The position numbers and the translations under genes were made by a program. Of a stretch of 64,000 bases of DNA, positions 8,485 through 16,750 are shown piece by piece (the stretch's first letter is position 1; each line of letters opens with the position of its first letter). The stretch is from Agromyces rhizosphaerae (GTDB lineage Bacteria; Actinomycetota; Actinomycetes; Actinomycetales; Microbacteriaceae), in assembly GCF_027925245.1 (NCBI RefSeq), contig NZ_BSDP01000001.1, positions 2,170,001 to 2,234,000 on the forward strand. The letters run 5' to 3'. A model generated the notes under the pieces. That model did not search any database. It saw only the letters and a list, made by a program, of their open reading frames with translations, and was not told where the DNA came from.

Positions 8485-8913
8485 TCAACCGGCCAGGTTG
8501 CCCGGCCCCTCGAGGTTCACGTACCAGACGACGCCGTACCTGTCGGTGACCTGCCCGAACGCGTCGCCCCACGGGGCGACCTCGAGCGGCATGTCGATCG
8601 TGCCGCCCTCGGCGAGCCCGGCCCAGTAGCCGCGCAGCTCGTCCTCCTCGTCGGCGCCGCCCGAGACCGAGAGGTTGCCGTTGGGTGTCGGGCCGCCCAT
8701 CGCGGCGGGCGCGTCGGCGCCCATCAGGGTGAAGCCCGCGGGCGTGGTCAGCTGGGCGTGCATGATTCCGTCGAGTTCCTCCTCGGGGAGGTCCTCCATG
8801 TGGAAGTCGCGGAAGGTGTTCGTGGTCAGCTCGCCGCCGAACACCTTCTGGTAGAACTCCATCGCCTCGCGGGCCTCGCCGCCGAAGGTCAGGTAGGGGT
8901 TCAGGATGGACAT
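8485..8913 (-). CDS. VOC/PhnB-like glyoxalase-fold protein
   Basis: 142 residues. The sequence NPYLTFGGEAREAMEFYQKV at the N-terminus and FGQVTDRYGVVWYVNLE at the C-terminus are standard for PhnB-type VOC proteins, small paired beta-alpha-beta-beta-beta modules. Such proteins include metal-dependent isomerases and many of unknown function. The insertion EEDELRGYWAGLAEGG between modules is typical of the PhnB subgroup. GGAGG is positioned upstream of the ATG at 8913. No catalytic assignment is possible from sequence. Confidence 0.85.
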   Translation of the reverse strand: MSILNPYLTFGGEAREAMEFYQKVFGGELTTNTFRDFHMEDLPEEELDGIMHAQLTTPAGFTLMGADAPAAMGGPTPNGNLSVSGGADEEDELRGYWAGLAEGGTIDMPLEVAPWGDAFGQVTDRYGVVWYVNLEGPGNLAG

Positions 8914-9019
8914 GGCGTGTGCCTCCGATCGAGGTGCGGCGATCGCGGCACCCGAGTGCGATCCTGCTCCTCACCTCCGACACCGGCAACCCCCACCGGA
9001 TGCCGTGTGTCGCCGGTCG

Positions 9020-9481
9020 TCAGGAATCGAGCAGTGCGGCCAGCGCGTCGAGCGCCGGGCGCTGACCGCGCACGAGTCGCTCGCGCGCGTCGTCGAGCGC
9101 GAACCAGCGCGCGTCGTCGAGCTCGGGGAACGCCTGCATGCGTCCCGACCGCGGGGGCCACTCGAGCTCGAACGTCTCGCTGCGCACCTGGCCGGGGTCG
9201 AACTCCGCCTCGCCCGCGAACACCGTGACGACCTTGCCCGAGCTGTAGCGGAACCGGCCCAGCTCGACGTACGGCACCTCGGGCGCCGGATGGCCGATCT
9301 CCTCCCGGAACTCCCGGCGCGCGGCGTCGAGCGGCTGCTCGTCGGTGTACGTGCCCTTCGGGATCGACCAGGCCGCGGCGTCCTTCCCCTGCCAGAACGG
9401 CCCGCCCATGTGGCCGAGGTAGACCTCTACCCCGTCGCCCCGCCGCCGGTACAGCAGGATGCCCGCGCTGGTCTCCCCCAT
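9020..9481 (-). CDS. Nudix hydrolase
   Basis: 153 residues. The Nudix box is readable as GTYTDEQPLDAARREFREEIG (about residues 43-63), containing the catalytic REFxEE. The family cleaves nucleoside diphosphates linked to another moiety. The N-terminus SAGILLYRRR and the GPFWQGKDAAAWSIPKG segment match the actinobacterial NUDIX group related to diadenosine polyphosphate hydrolases, though the substrate is not proven. The start at 9481 was chosen because family members begin two to three residues before the SAGILLYR strand; the frame is open further upstream without recognisable content. It is flanked by the alpha/beta hydrolase gene in the same direction. Confidence 0.87.
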   Translation of the reverse strand: MGETSAGILLYRRRGDGVEVYLGHMGGPFWQGKDAAAWSIPKGTYTDEQPLDAARREFREEIGHPAPEVPYVELGRFRYSSGKVVTVFAGEAEFDPGQVRSETFELEWPPRSGRMQAFPELDDARWFALDDARERLVRGQRPALDALAALLDS

Positions 9482-9537
9482 GTCGGGATTCAAGCACGGC
9501 GCGGGGCGAGCGGCGCGGAACTCAGTGCTGGCGCAGG

Positions 9538-10203
9538 TCAGCGCCCTCGGAGGAATGCCGCTACCGGCGGGGCGACGGATGCCCCGAGCTCGGCCTGCGA
9601 CCGCTTCCTGCCCGCCACCTCGAACGAGTGCCCGCCGCCCTCGACCCACTCGAGCACCGCGTTCGCGCCGATCCGCCGCACGACGTCGTCCAGCTGCTCG
9701 ACGGGCTTCGCGAACGGATCGTTCGTGCCCTGCAGGAACAGCATCGGCACGGTGATGCCGTACAGGTGCGCGTCGCGCAGCTGCTCCGGCTTGCCGGGCG
9801 GATGCAGCGGGTAGCCGAGGAACACCAGGCCGGCCGCATCCGCCCCGTCGGCCACCGCCATCGACGCCATGCGGCCGCCGTACGACTTGCCCGACGCCCA
9901 CACCGGCGTCTCACCCGCGCGGGCGCGCGCCGCATCGAGCGCGGCACGCCAGGTCGCGATCGCAGCAGGAGGGCGGTCGGGGAACCTGCGGCCCGCCGCG
10001 CGATAGGGGAAGTCGAACCGCAGCGTCGCGACGCCCGCGTCGACCATCGCGTCGGCGAACCCCGCGAGCCACGGATGGTCCATGCCCGCGCCCGCGCCGT
10101 GGGCGACCACGATGGTCGCCCACGGGTCGGCCGGTGCGGCGAAGCGCGCGGGCACCTCGGCGGCGCCCGTGTCGAGGGTCAGCTCCTCGGTGCGAGACGG
10201 CAT
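9538..10203 (-). CDS. Alpha/beta hydrolase, KANL3/Tex30-like
   Basis: 221 residues. The oxyanion segment VVAHGAGAGMDHPWL is followed by the nucleophile elbow GKSYGGRM, then LQGTNDPFAKPVEQL with the acid and GGGHSF with the catalytic His. This arrangement, with GKSxGG rather than GxSxG, is that of the KANL3/Tex30 branch of dienelactone-hydrolase-like proteins found widely in bacteria, with no firmly established substrate. ATG at 10203 follows a CACGAT box by 6 nt, so it may be leaderless; an ATG 33 bases upstream has no better support. Confidence 0.83.
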   Translation of the reverse strand: MPSRTEELTLDTGAAEVPARFAAPADPWATIVVAHGAGAGMDHPWLAGFADAMVDAGVATLRFDFPYRAAGRRFPDRPPAAIATWRAALDAARARAGETPVWASGKSYGGRMASMAVADGADAAGLVFLGYPLHPPGKPEQLRDAHLYGITVPMLFLQGTNDPFAKPVEQLDDVVRRIGANAVLEWVEGGGHSFEVAGRKRSQAELGASVAPPVAAFLRGR

Positions 10204-10289
10204 GCCCCCATCGTGCCACCGCCGGGATCCGCCCACAGGCGCGGTGTCTCCGCATGCGCGCGCCCGGCGCGAGGGGCATACTCGGGTGG

Positions 10290-10682
10290 GTGAGCGCGAA
10301 CCCCCCGCATCCCGACGAACCCGCCGCGGCTGCCGCCGCCGACGCCGTGCAGGCCCCCGCTGCCGGCGCCGAGCCCGCCGCGGTGCCGAACGGCATCGCG
10401 ATCGCCGCGCTGGCGCTCGGTGTCGTCGGCATCGCGACGGGCGTCTGGACGGTCATCCCCGTGCTGGGGGTCATCGCCGCGCTCGTCGGCTTCGTGCCCG
10501 GGATGCTGGCGATCATCCTCGGCGCGGTGGGACGTCACCGGGCCAGGCAGCTCGACGGCGCCGGCCGGGGCCCGGCCACGGCCGGGCTCGTGCTCGGCAT
10601 CGTGACGCTGGCGGTCATCGTGCTCACGGCGCTCGCCTGGGTGCTGATCGCCGGGGCGAGCGCCGCGCTCGAGCGCTACTGA
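10290..10682 (+). CDS. DUF4190-type small membrane protein
   Basis: 130 residues. An Ala/Pro-rich cytoplasmic N-terminus of about 35 residues is followed by IAIAALALGVVGI and a pair of transmembrane helices with the internal motif MLAIILGAVGRHRARQ, characteristic of DUF4190 proteins. Their function is unknown. GTG at 10290 lies 7 nt after CATACT (10277-10282) with no Shine-Dalgarno, matching the leaderless pattern seen at many genes in this window. It converges with the YceI gene, with only one base between the stops. Confidence 0.8.
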   Translation: MSANPPHPDEPAAAAAADAVQAPAAGAEPAAVPNGIAIAALALGVVGIATGVWTVIPVLGVIAALVGFVPGMLAIILGAVGRHRARQLDGAGRGPATAGLVLGIVTLAVIVLTALAWVLIAGASAALERY

Positions 10683-10683
10683 C

Positions 10684-11241
10684 CTACGCCTGCAGGGCGA
10701 CCTGCAGCTCGGCGGTCAGGGTGACCTCGTCGCCGAGCATGACGCCGCCGGTCTCGAGGGCGGCGTTCCAGCTCACGCCGAAGTCGTGGCGGTTGATCTT
10801 CGTGGTGGCGGTCGCGCCGGCCTTGGTCTGGCCGTAGGCGTCGGTGGCGACGCCGCCGAACTCGCCGGTCAGCGTGATCGGCTTGGTGACCCCGCGGAGG
10901 GTCAGGTCGCCGTCGATGACGAACTCGTCGCCGTCGATCGCGACGCGAGTGGAGCGGAAGGTGGCCGTCGGGAACTCGTCGGTCTTGAAGAAGTCGCCGG
11001 TGCGCAGGTGCGCGTCGCGGTCCTTCTGGTTGGTGGTGACCGAGGCGATGTCGATGGTCGCCTCGACCGTGGTCTCGGCCGGGTCCTCGCTCGTCACGAC
11101 GGTCACGTCGAAGGTCTCGAACGCGCCGCGCACCTTGCTGATGGCGAGGTGGCGCACCGAGAACGAGAGCTCGGCGTGCATCGGGTCGAGCTTCCAGGTG
11201 CCGGCGATGAACTGCGGGTGGGTTGCGATCTGCGTTTCCAT
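10684..11241 (-). CDS. YceI family lipocalin-like protein
   Basis: 185 residues. The family landmarks GTWKLDPMHAELSFSVRHL, AHLRTGDFFKTDEFPTATF, DLTLRGVTKPITL and NRHDFGVSW are all present. YceI proteins form a lipocalin-like barrel that binds long isoprenoid or amide ligands. There is no signal peptide, so this copy is cytoplasmic like most actinobacterial ones. The start METQIA (11241) lies inside a nested palindrome; an alternative ATG at 11259 adds six residues. In relatives the gene is often controlled by a MarR-type repressor, and the palindrome ATGCAATTGCAT overlapping the start is consistent with that. Confidence 0.9.
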   Translation of the reverse strand: METQIATHPQFIAGTWKLDPMHAELSFSVRHLAISKVRGAFETFDVTVVTSEDPAETTVEATIDIASVTTNQKDRDAHLRTGDFFKTDEFPTATFRSTRVAIDGDEFVIDGDLTLRGVTKPITLTGEFGGVATDAYGQTKAGATATTKINRHDFGVSWNAALETGGVMLGDEVTLTAELQVALQA

Positions 11242-11264
11242 GATCGTATGCAATTGCATGGAAA
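11235..11264. promoter_or_regulatory. MarR-type operator overlapping the YceI start
   Basis: The 12-bp perfect palindrome ATGCAATTGCAT (11248-11259) is nested within the outer inverted repeat TTTCCATG (11235-11242) / CATGGAAA (11257-11264). The CAATTG core resembles known MarR/OhrR boxes. It overlaps the two possible start codons of the YceI gene. No marR gene is present within the window. Confidence 0.55.
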
Positions 11265-11332
11265 CCGGATTCATTCCCGAGGTCGCGAGATTTTTTCGAC
11301 ATCCGTCGTCGAGTGCGACGGAGGGTCGTGGG

Positions 11333-12148
11333 TCAGCCCTTGCGCTGCGCCCGCACCGCGCGGATCGCGAGCTGCACCGCGGCGAAGACGATGAGCGCAG
11401 CGAAGAGGTACGACGCGAGCGCGGGCGGCATGACGAATGCCAGGGCGACACCGCCGAACGAGGCGACGGTCGCCGCCACGCCGACGACGGCCGCTTCGGA
11501 GAGCTTCACGAGCCCGCCGCGCGAGTTCGCGACCGTGCCGCTGATGGCCGTGGGGATCATCACCAGCAGGCTCGTGCCCTTCGCGATCAGGTCGCCCATG
11601 CCGAACAGCGCCATGAGCCCCGGCACCGCGATGATGCCGCCGCCGACGCCGAACAGTCCCGAGGCGATGCCCATGACGAGGCCGAGGCCGGTCAACGCGA
11701 TCGCGGTCCAGACGTCGAGATCGAGCATGCCCTGGTCGCGGGTCGGCACGACGAGGAACAGGCGCACCGCGGCGATGAGCATGACCGCGATGAACATCCA
11801 GCGCAGCCAGGTGAGGCTGATCCGCCGCAGCAGCATGGCGCCGAGGTACGAGCCGACCACGCCGCCGACCGCCACGAACAGCGCTGCCAGCACGTCGACC
11901 TGGCCGTTCGCGAAGTACGTGGTCGCGCCCGCGATCGCGGTGGGCACGATCGCCGCGAGCGACGTGGCGGATGCCCGGCGCTGGTCCATGCCCGTCAGGA
12001 AGATGAGCAGCGGAACCATGATGATGCCGCCGCCGACGCCGAACGCGCCCGAGAGCACGCCGCCGATCACGCCGACGGTCGCGAGCCAGAACCAGTAGCG
12101 GCCGCCGCGGGCCTGCTCGTCGGAGGGCGTCGCCGGGGGAGTCGTCAT
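11333..12148 (-). CDS. TauE/SafE family membrane exporter
   Basis: 271 residues with about eight transmembrane helices. Two internal repeats each contain the family signature, GVLSGAFGVGGGIIMVPLL (about residues 30-48) and MGIASGLFGVGGGIIAVPGL (about 159-178), as expected for TauE/SafE proteins, which export sulfite, sulfoacetate or other organosulfur and carboxylate anions. The transported species is unknown. ATG at 12148 follows TAGCCT (12160-12155) by 6 nt, indicating a leaderless mRNA. No sulfur-metabolism gene is adjacent. Confidence 0.88.
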   Translation of the reverse strand: MTTPPATPSDEQARGGRYWFWLATVGVIGGVLSGAFGVGGGIIMVPLLIFLTGMDQRRASATSLAAIVPTAIAGATTYFANGQVDVLAALFVAVGGVVGSYLGAMLLRRISLTWLRWMFIAVMLIAAVRLFLVVPTRDQGMLDLDVWTAIALTGLGLVMGIASGLFGVGGGIIAVPGLMALFGMGDLIAKGTSLLVMIPTAISGTVANSRGGLVKLSEAAVVGVAATVASFGGVALAFVMPPALASYLFAALIVFAAVQLAIRAVRAQRKG

Positions 12149-12264
12149 CGGAACAGGCTATCGGCACCCCACGCCCGGGCTCGATGGGGTCCGCTCCCAC
12201 CGATCGCCGCCCAATCCGGCGCCGGCGGCGACTCCGAATCCCGTTGCGATCCACGGGAGGTGCG

Positions 12265-12870
12265 ATGGGTTCTGCAATGCTGGTGCTCGTGCGCCCCGAG
12301 AGCGAGACCGAGACGACGGCGACGGCGGCGACGCCGGACGCCCTGCTCGTCCGTGTCGGTGCAGGCGACCAGGCGGCCTTCGCCGCCCTCTACGACGCCA
12401 TGGCGCCTCGGGTGCTGGGACTCGTGCGCCGCCTCCTCGTGGACGTCGCGCAGTCGGAGGAGGTCGCGCAGGAGGTGTTCCTGGAGATCTGGCAGCAGGC
12501 GCCGCGCTTCGACGCAGGGAAGGGCTCCGCGGTGAGTTGGATCCTCACCCTCACCCACCGGCGTGCGGTCGACCGCGTGCGGTCCGCGCAGTCGGCGCGC
12601 GACCGCGACCTGGCAGCGGGCCACCGCGAGCTGGCGGCGGAGGTGCCCGATCCGTCGGAGTCCGTGGAGGTCCGCATCGAGCACGAGCGGGTCGCGCGCG
12701 CGATGGGCGGCCTGGCAGGCCCGCAACGCGAATCCATCGAGCTCGCGTACTACGGCGGGCTCACCCAGCGCGAGATCGCCGAACGACTGGACGTGCCGCT
12801 CGGCACGGTGAAGACCCGGATACGGGACGGCATGGGACGACTGCGAGACGCCCTGGGGGTGACGAGATGA
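12265..12870 (+). CDS. sigK: ECF sigma factor, SigK-like
   Basis: 201 residues. Region 2 is seen in FAALYDAMAPRVLGLVRRLL, AQEVFLEIWQQAPRF and SWILTLTHRRAVDRVR; region 4 in QRESIELAYYGGLTQREIAERLDVPLGTVKTRIRDG. This is the SigK group, which in mycobacteria is held by RskA and released by stress-triggered proteolysis. ATG at 12265 is preceded by GGGAGG; an upstream ATG at 12184 lacks such a site and would add a basic, non-homologous extension. The stop overlaps the start of the anti-sigma gene (ATGA at 12867-12870), which confirms a functional pair. Confidence 0.9.
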   Translation: MGSAMLVLVRPESETETTATAATPDALLVRVGAGDQAAFAALYDAMAPRVLGLVRRLLVDVAQSEEVAQEVFLEIWQQAPRFDAGKGSAVSWILTLTHRRAVDRVRSAQSARDRDLAAGHRELAAEVPDPSESVEVRIEHERVARAMGGLAGPQRESIELAYYGGLTQREIAERLDVPLGTVKTRIRDGMGRLRDALGVTR

Positions 12871-13709
12871 CCGATCGGGATCGCGAGGAGCTCGAGGCGC
12901 TCGCCGCGGCGGGTGCGCTCGACGCGCTCGACGATGAGGAGCGCGCTGCACTGGAGGCGGCGCGCGACGCCGACGACGGTCTCGACGGGCGTGCGAACGA
13001 GTACGACGAGGTCGCTGCGGCGCTCGGCGCTGCGGCGGAGCCGGTCGCCCCGCCGCCCGCGATGCGCGACGCCCTGCTCGCGCGCATCGCGCAGACCCCC
13101 CAGGTGCGTGCCGACGGCGCGACGCCCGCGCCCGACGCCCCGGAGGCGGAGGCCGCCGCGCCGATCCACGCCGCACCGGTCACTCCGGAGCAGCCCGCAC
13201 CCGCAGCGGCTGACGCCCCGCGCGGCGGTCCCGCCCAGGAGCGCGCGCGGTCGCGCTGGGGCGTCCGGGCGGCGACGGCCGTGGCGGCCGTCGCGGCAGC
13301 GTCGGCGCTGCTGGTCGCCGGCATCGCGCTCGGCGGCGGCTTCAGCGGTCCGGCCGAGACACCGGAGTCCGTCGTCGCCGAGATCAGCGCGGCGCCGGAC
13401 GCGCGGCGTCAGTCCGTGCAGTCCTCCGACGGGGCCACGGCGACGCTCGTCTGGTCCGACGAGCTGGACCGCACCGCGCTCCTCGTCGACGAGCTCCCCG
13501 CACTGGGCGACGATGAGACCTACGAGGCGTGGGTCATCACCGACGCCGGGATCGCAGCGGCCGGGCTGTTCGCCGCGGGCGACGGCGTGACCGTGCACCT
13601 GATCGAGTCGGCGCCGGCCGGCGCCACGATCGGCGTGACCGTCGAGCCCGCCGGCGGGTCCGACCAGCCGACCACCGAGCCGATCATCGTCATCCCGACG
13701 AACGCCTGA
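12867..13709 (+). CDS. rskA: Anti-sigma factor, RskA-like
   Basis: 280 residues. The cytoplasmic N-terminus has the anti-sigma pattern LAAAGALDALDDEERAALE, then a Pro/Ala-rich linker, a single transmembrane helix at about residues 133-155 (ATAVAAVAAASALLVAGIAL) and an extracytoplasmic RskA domain with LVDELPALGDDETYEAWVI. RskA binds SigK and is degraded by regulated intramembrane proteolysis to free it. Translationally coupled to the sigma gene. The putative zinc-binding HxxxC motif of ZAS anti-sigmas is absent, as usual for RskA. The stimulus is not deducible from the window; no catalase or MPT70-like gene is nearby. Confidence 0.88.
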   Translation: MTDRDREELEALAAAGALDALDDEERAALEAARDADDGLDGRANEYDEVAAALGAAAEPVAPPPAMRDALLARIAQTPQVRADGATPAPDAPEAEAAAPIHAAPVTPEQPAPAAADAPRGGPAQERARSRWGVRAATAVAAVAAASALLVAGIALGGGFSGPAETPESVVAEISAAPDARRQSVQSSDGATATLVWSDELDRTALLVDELPALGDDETYEAWVITDAGIAAAGLFAAGDGVTVHLIESAPAGATIGVTVEPAGGSDQPTTEPIIVIPTNA

Positions 13710-13738
13710 ACCGGGGCCGACCGCCGCGCCCGGTGCGG

Positions 13739-14575
13739 TCAGTCCCTCCAGGAGTGTCGAGGCGTGTAGCCCAGCATCCGCCTCGCCTTGTCGATCGAGA
13801 GCATGGTGTCGTGCTCGCCCAGGTCGCCCCGCACGGGCACGTCGGGGAAGACCTCGGCGACGAGCTCGGCGTTCGGGCGGGACATCACGGTGTCGGCGGC
13901 CGCGATGATGTACCGGTCGAAGCCGGCCGGCGCCTTGCGCAGCGCGAGGTCGATCGCCTGCGCGCCGTCACGTGCGTCGATGTAGCCCCAGAGGTTCCAC
14001 TTGCGCGTCATCGCGTCGGCGTCGTAGGAGGGGAACTCGGCGTAGTCGGCCGGCTCCATCACGTTGGAGAAGCGCAGTGCGGTGATCGAGAGGTCGGGGT
14101 ACCAGCGCACCAGCTCGATCGCGAGCTGCTCCTCGAGCACCTTCGTGATCGAGTACACCGACTCGGGCCTGGCGGGGTAGTCCTCGTCGACGGGGATGTA
14201 CGGCGGCGGCACGTCGAAGGGCAGCCCGAGCACGGTCTCGCTCGACGCGTACACGATGCGCCGGATGCCGAGCCTGGTCGCCGCCCAGAACAGGTTGAAC
14301 GTGGTCAGCATGTTGTTGCGGAAGGTGGCGGCGTCGGTCAGCATGCCCGGCGCGGGGATCGCCGCGAGGTGCACGAGCGCCTCGAAGCCCTCGGTGCGAT
14401 CGACGCCGCCGAGCGCGTCGATCACCTGCCCGTAGTCGGTCGTGTCGAGCTGCACGAAGCTCGGCCCGCGCTCCCCGACCCGATCGAAGTTGACCACGTC
14501 GTGGCCCGCTGCCGTGAGTTCGCGCACGACGGTGCGCCCGAGCTTGCCTGATCCTCCGGTGACTGCGACTCTCAT
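13739..14575 (-). CDS. NAD-dependent epimerase/dehydratase (extended SDR)
   Basis: 278 residues. Rossmann motif TGGSGKLG (residues 6-13), LVHLAAIPAPG, SSET and the catalytic YSITK pair (Tyr and Lys) show an intact extended short-chain dehydrogenase. Substrates of this group are usually nucleotide sugars or uronic acids; the DVPPPYIPVDEDYPARPESVYSITK arrangement resembles uronate-dehydrogenase-like members, but that is not certain. Start 14575 lies 6 nt after CAGACT (14587-14582), so probably leaderless; an upstream in-frame ATG at 14593 would place the box inside the gene. Confidence 0.85.
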   Translation of the reverse strand: MRVAVTGGSGKLGRTVVRELTAAGHDVVNFDRVGERGPSFVQLDTTDYGQVIDALGGVDRTEGFEALVHLAAIPAPGMLTDAATFRNNMLTTFNLFWAATRLGIRRIVYASSETVLGLPFDVPPPYIPVDEDYPARPESVYSITKVLEEQLAIELVRWYPDLSITALRFSNVMEPADYAEFPSYDADAMTRKWNLWGYIDARDGAQAIDLALRKAPAGFDRYIIAAADTVMSRPNAELVAEVFPDVPVRGDLGEHDTMLSIDKARRMLGYTPRHSWRD

Positions 14576-14749
14576 GGTCACAGTCTGGCCCAAAGGTCAC
14601 GTTCCGGCACCGGGCGGCGTGTCTCACAGGCCCTTCCCAGCGCCCGACCCTAGCGTCGCGAACATCCACCAGCGGGCGATCGCCCGCGATACCTCGGCTG
14701 GGAAGTCGCAGACACCAGCTGGGATCGCATCATCGCAGACACCTCCACC

Positions 14750-15826
14750 GTGGGCGGATTCCGTCCCACGGTCGCCCGTACCAACGCCCCGAACATCACC
14801 CAGAGCTACTCCGCGCTGTCGCAGGTCATCCGCGAGTCCGGCCTGCTCGCCCGCACGCCGTGGTTCTACGGCGCCCTTTTCGGAGGGTTGGTCGTCGCGC
14901 TCGTCGCGGCCGGCTTCGGCTTCTGGCTCCTCGGCGACAGCTGGTTCCAGCTGCTCATCGCGGGTGCGCTCGGCATCATCTTCACCCAGTTCGCGTTCCT
15001 CGCCCACGAGGCCGCACACCGTCAGGTGTTCGCCTCGGGCCCGCGGAACGACCTCGCGGGGCGCCTGCTCGCGACACTGTTCGTCGGCATGAGCTACCAG
15101 TGGTGGATGCGCAAGCACACGCGCCACCACGCCAACCCGAACCGCGTCGGGAAGGACCCCGACATCGAATTCGACACCATCTCGTTCACCGAGGAGTCGG
15201 CGGCGGAGCAGCGCGGGTTCATCGCCTGGATCACGCGCAGGCAGGGCTACCTGTTCTTCCCGCTGCTCACCCTCGAGGGGCTCAACCTGCACGTGACCAG
15301 CGTGCGCGGGCTGTTCGCCCGAGGCCGCGTCGAGGGGCGCGCCCTGGAGCTCGCGCTCATCGCGGTGCGCTTCGCCGCGTACCTCGGCGTCGTGTTCTGG
15401 TTCCTGCCGCTCGGCATGGCGTTCGCGTTCCTCGGCGTGCAGCTGGCGGTGTTCGGCGTCTACATGGGCGCCTCGTTCGCTCCCAACCACAAGGGCATGC
15501 CGATCGTGCCCCGCGACGCGAAGCTCGACTTCTTCAGCAAGCAGGTCCGCACCTCGCGCAACATCTCCGGAGGGTGGTGGGCGAGCGCGCTGATGGGCGG
15601 TCTCAACTACCAGGTCGAGCACCACCTGTTCCCGAGCATGCCGCGCCCGCACCTGGCGCGGGCGCGCGAGATCGTCATGGAGCATTGCCGAACCATGGAC
15701 GTGCCATACACTGAGACGACCCTCGTACGTTCGTACGGGATCGTCATCCGTTACCTCAACCGGGTCGGCCTGGCCGCCCGCGATCCCTTCGATTGCCCCA
15801 TGGTCGATCGATTCCGACGGGTCTGA
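14750..15826 (+). CDS. Acyl-lipid fatty acid desaturase
   Basis: 358 residues. The three di-iron His boxes are HEAAH (86-90), HTRHH (123-127) and QVEHH (288-292), with paired hydrophobic helices between them. The HEAAHRQVF and NYQVEHHLFPSMPRP contexts match actinobacterial acyl-lipid desaturases of the DesA3/delta-9 type, which introduce a double bond into membrane acyl chains using O2 and a redoxin. GTG at 14750 is the likely start; no strong ribosome-binding site is visible and a start at a later codon cannot be excluded. The cold-shock gene directly downstream suggests a shared low-temperature role. Confidence 0.87.
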   Translation: MGGFRPTVARTNAPNITQSYSALSQVIRESGLLARTPWFYGALFGGLVVALVAAGFGFWLLGDSWFQLLIAGALGIIFTQFAFLAHEAAHRQVFASGPRNDLAGRLLATLFVGMSYQWWMRKHTRHHANPNRVGKDPDIEFDTISFTEESAAEQRGFIAWITRRQGYLFFPLLTLEGLNLHVTSVRGLFARGRVEGRALELALIAVRFAAYLGVVFWFLPLGMAFAFLGVQLAVFGVYMGASFAPNHKGMPIVPRDAKLDFFSKQVRTSRNISGGWWASALMGGLNYQVEHHLFPSMPRPHLARAREIVMEHCRTMDVPYTETTLVRSYGIVIRYLNRVGLAARDPFDCPMVDRFRRV

Positions 15827-16015
15827 CCTCACGGTCGACCCGATTCCACCCCACGACCGGATGCCGCGTCCGACCGCTCTCCCGCCGTCGCCTCGCCCCA
15901 TCCCCGCAACGTCCCGGCACCATTCGAGGTGACGGGAGGATGGCGGTCGGCCCTCGGGCCGCCCGCTTCGCGCCCGCAACGGCGGGCCGAATGAGTACAC
16001 GAAGGAAAACACAGT

Positions 16016-16219
16016 ATGGCTACCGGAACCGTCAAGTGGTTCAACGCCGACAAGGGCTACGGCTTCATCGCTCCCGACGACGGGAGCGCCGACGTCTTCG
16101 CGCACTTCAGCGCAATCAACTCGGGGGGCTTCCGCACCCTGGAGGAGAACCAGAAGGTGCAGTTCGAGGTCACGCAGGGCCCGAAGGGCCCGCAGGCCGC
16201 GGACATCCAGGTCCTCTAG
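16016..16219 (+). CDS. Cold-shock protein, CspA family
   Basis: 67 residues, the standard size. RNP1 KGYGFI (13-18) and RNP2 VFAHF (27-31) are intact, so it should bind single-stranded RNA as a chaperone. GAAGGAAA lies upstream of the ATG. The 189-bp gap from the desaturase stop is gene-free and contains the long leader expected for csp mRNAs; I see no classical cold box. An inverted-repeat terminator follows immediately. Confidence 0.96.
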   Translation: MATGTVKWFNADKGYGFIAPDDGSADVFAHFSAINSGGFRTLEENQKVQFEVTQGPKGPQAADIQVL

Positions 16220-16236
16220 GACCCGCTCCTCACCGT

Positions 16237-16272
16237 CCGATGGCGGCGGCGCTCCGGCGCCGCCGCCATCGG
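16237..16272 (+). terminator. Terminator of the cold-shock gene
   Basis: 15-bp perfect stem, CCGATGGCGGCGGCG (16237-16251) with 16258-16272, loop CTCCGG, 15 bp past the stop codon. Confidence 0.85.
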
Positions 16273-16318
16273 CGTCTCCGGGGGTCTGCGCGGCTCGGGG
16301 TGTAATCAATCAAATGGT

Positions 16319-16371
16319 TGACAACGGCAGGGGTCGGGTCGTACCGTGTTGATCAACCGATTGGTTGATCA
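16319..16371 (+). promoter_or_regulatory. Promoter with operator palindrome for the ArsR-SRPBCC operon
   Basis: TTGACA (16319-16324), 17-nt spacer, TACCGT (16342-16347). Just downstream is the inverted repeat TGATCAACC (16350-16358) / GGTTGATCA (16363-16371). A related site, TCAATCAAATGGTTGA, overlaps the -35 (about 16307-16322). Two sites bracketing the promoter fit autorepression by the ArsR-type regulator that follows. Confidence 0.65.
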
Positions 16372-16384
16372 CAGGAGGTGGGTC

Positions 16385-16750
16385 GTGGATCCGGAAGCCG
16401 ACGACCGTCTCGACCGGGCGTTCCAGGCCCTGGCCGACCCGGTGCGCCGCCGGATCGTGGCGCGGCTGAGCCGCGGCCCCGCGACCGTGAACGAGCTCGC
16501 CGAGCCCTTCGACATCTCCAAGCAGGCCGTCTCGAAGCACATCCAGGTGCTCGAGCAGGCCGGCCTCGTCACGCGCACGCGCGACGCGCAGCGCCGCCCC
16601 GTCCACCTGGACGCCGGCGCGCTCGAGTCGCTCACCGCGTGGATCGACCACTACCGGCTCATCCACGAGCAGCGGTTCCGCACGCTGGACGCGGTGCTCG
16701 ACACCATGGGCGACCGGGGGGCCGCCCGCACCGAGGAGGAGACATCATGA
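16385..16750 (+). CDS. ArsR-type winged-helix regulator
   Basis: 121 residues. ALADPVRRRIVARL followed by TVNELAEPFDISKQAVSKHIQVLEQAGLV is a textbook ArsR winged helix-turn-helix. No metal-binding Cys is present, as is usual for ArsR members paired with SRPBCC proteins. GTG at 16385 is selected because AGGAGG lies 7 nt upstream; the longer frame from 16346 would read through the operator. The stop overlaps the SRPBCC start (ATGA at 16747-16750). Likely represses its own operon through the palindrome at 16350-16371; the inducer is unknown. Confidence 0.9.
   Translation: MDPEADDRLDRAFQALADPVRRRIVARLSRGPATVNELAEPFDISKQAVSKHIQVLEQAGLVTRTRDAQRRPVHLDAGALESLTAWIDHYRLIHEQRFRTLDAVLDTMGDRGAARTEEETS

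Noticed and set aside
16346..16384. Upstream in-frame ATG as ArsR start
   Set aside because: It would read through the operator palindrome and lacks a ribosome-binding site, whereas GTG 16385 has AGGAGG at good spacing.
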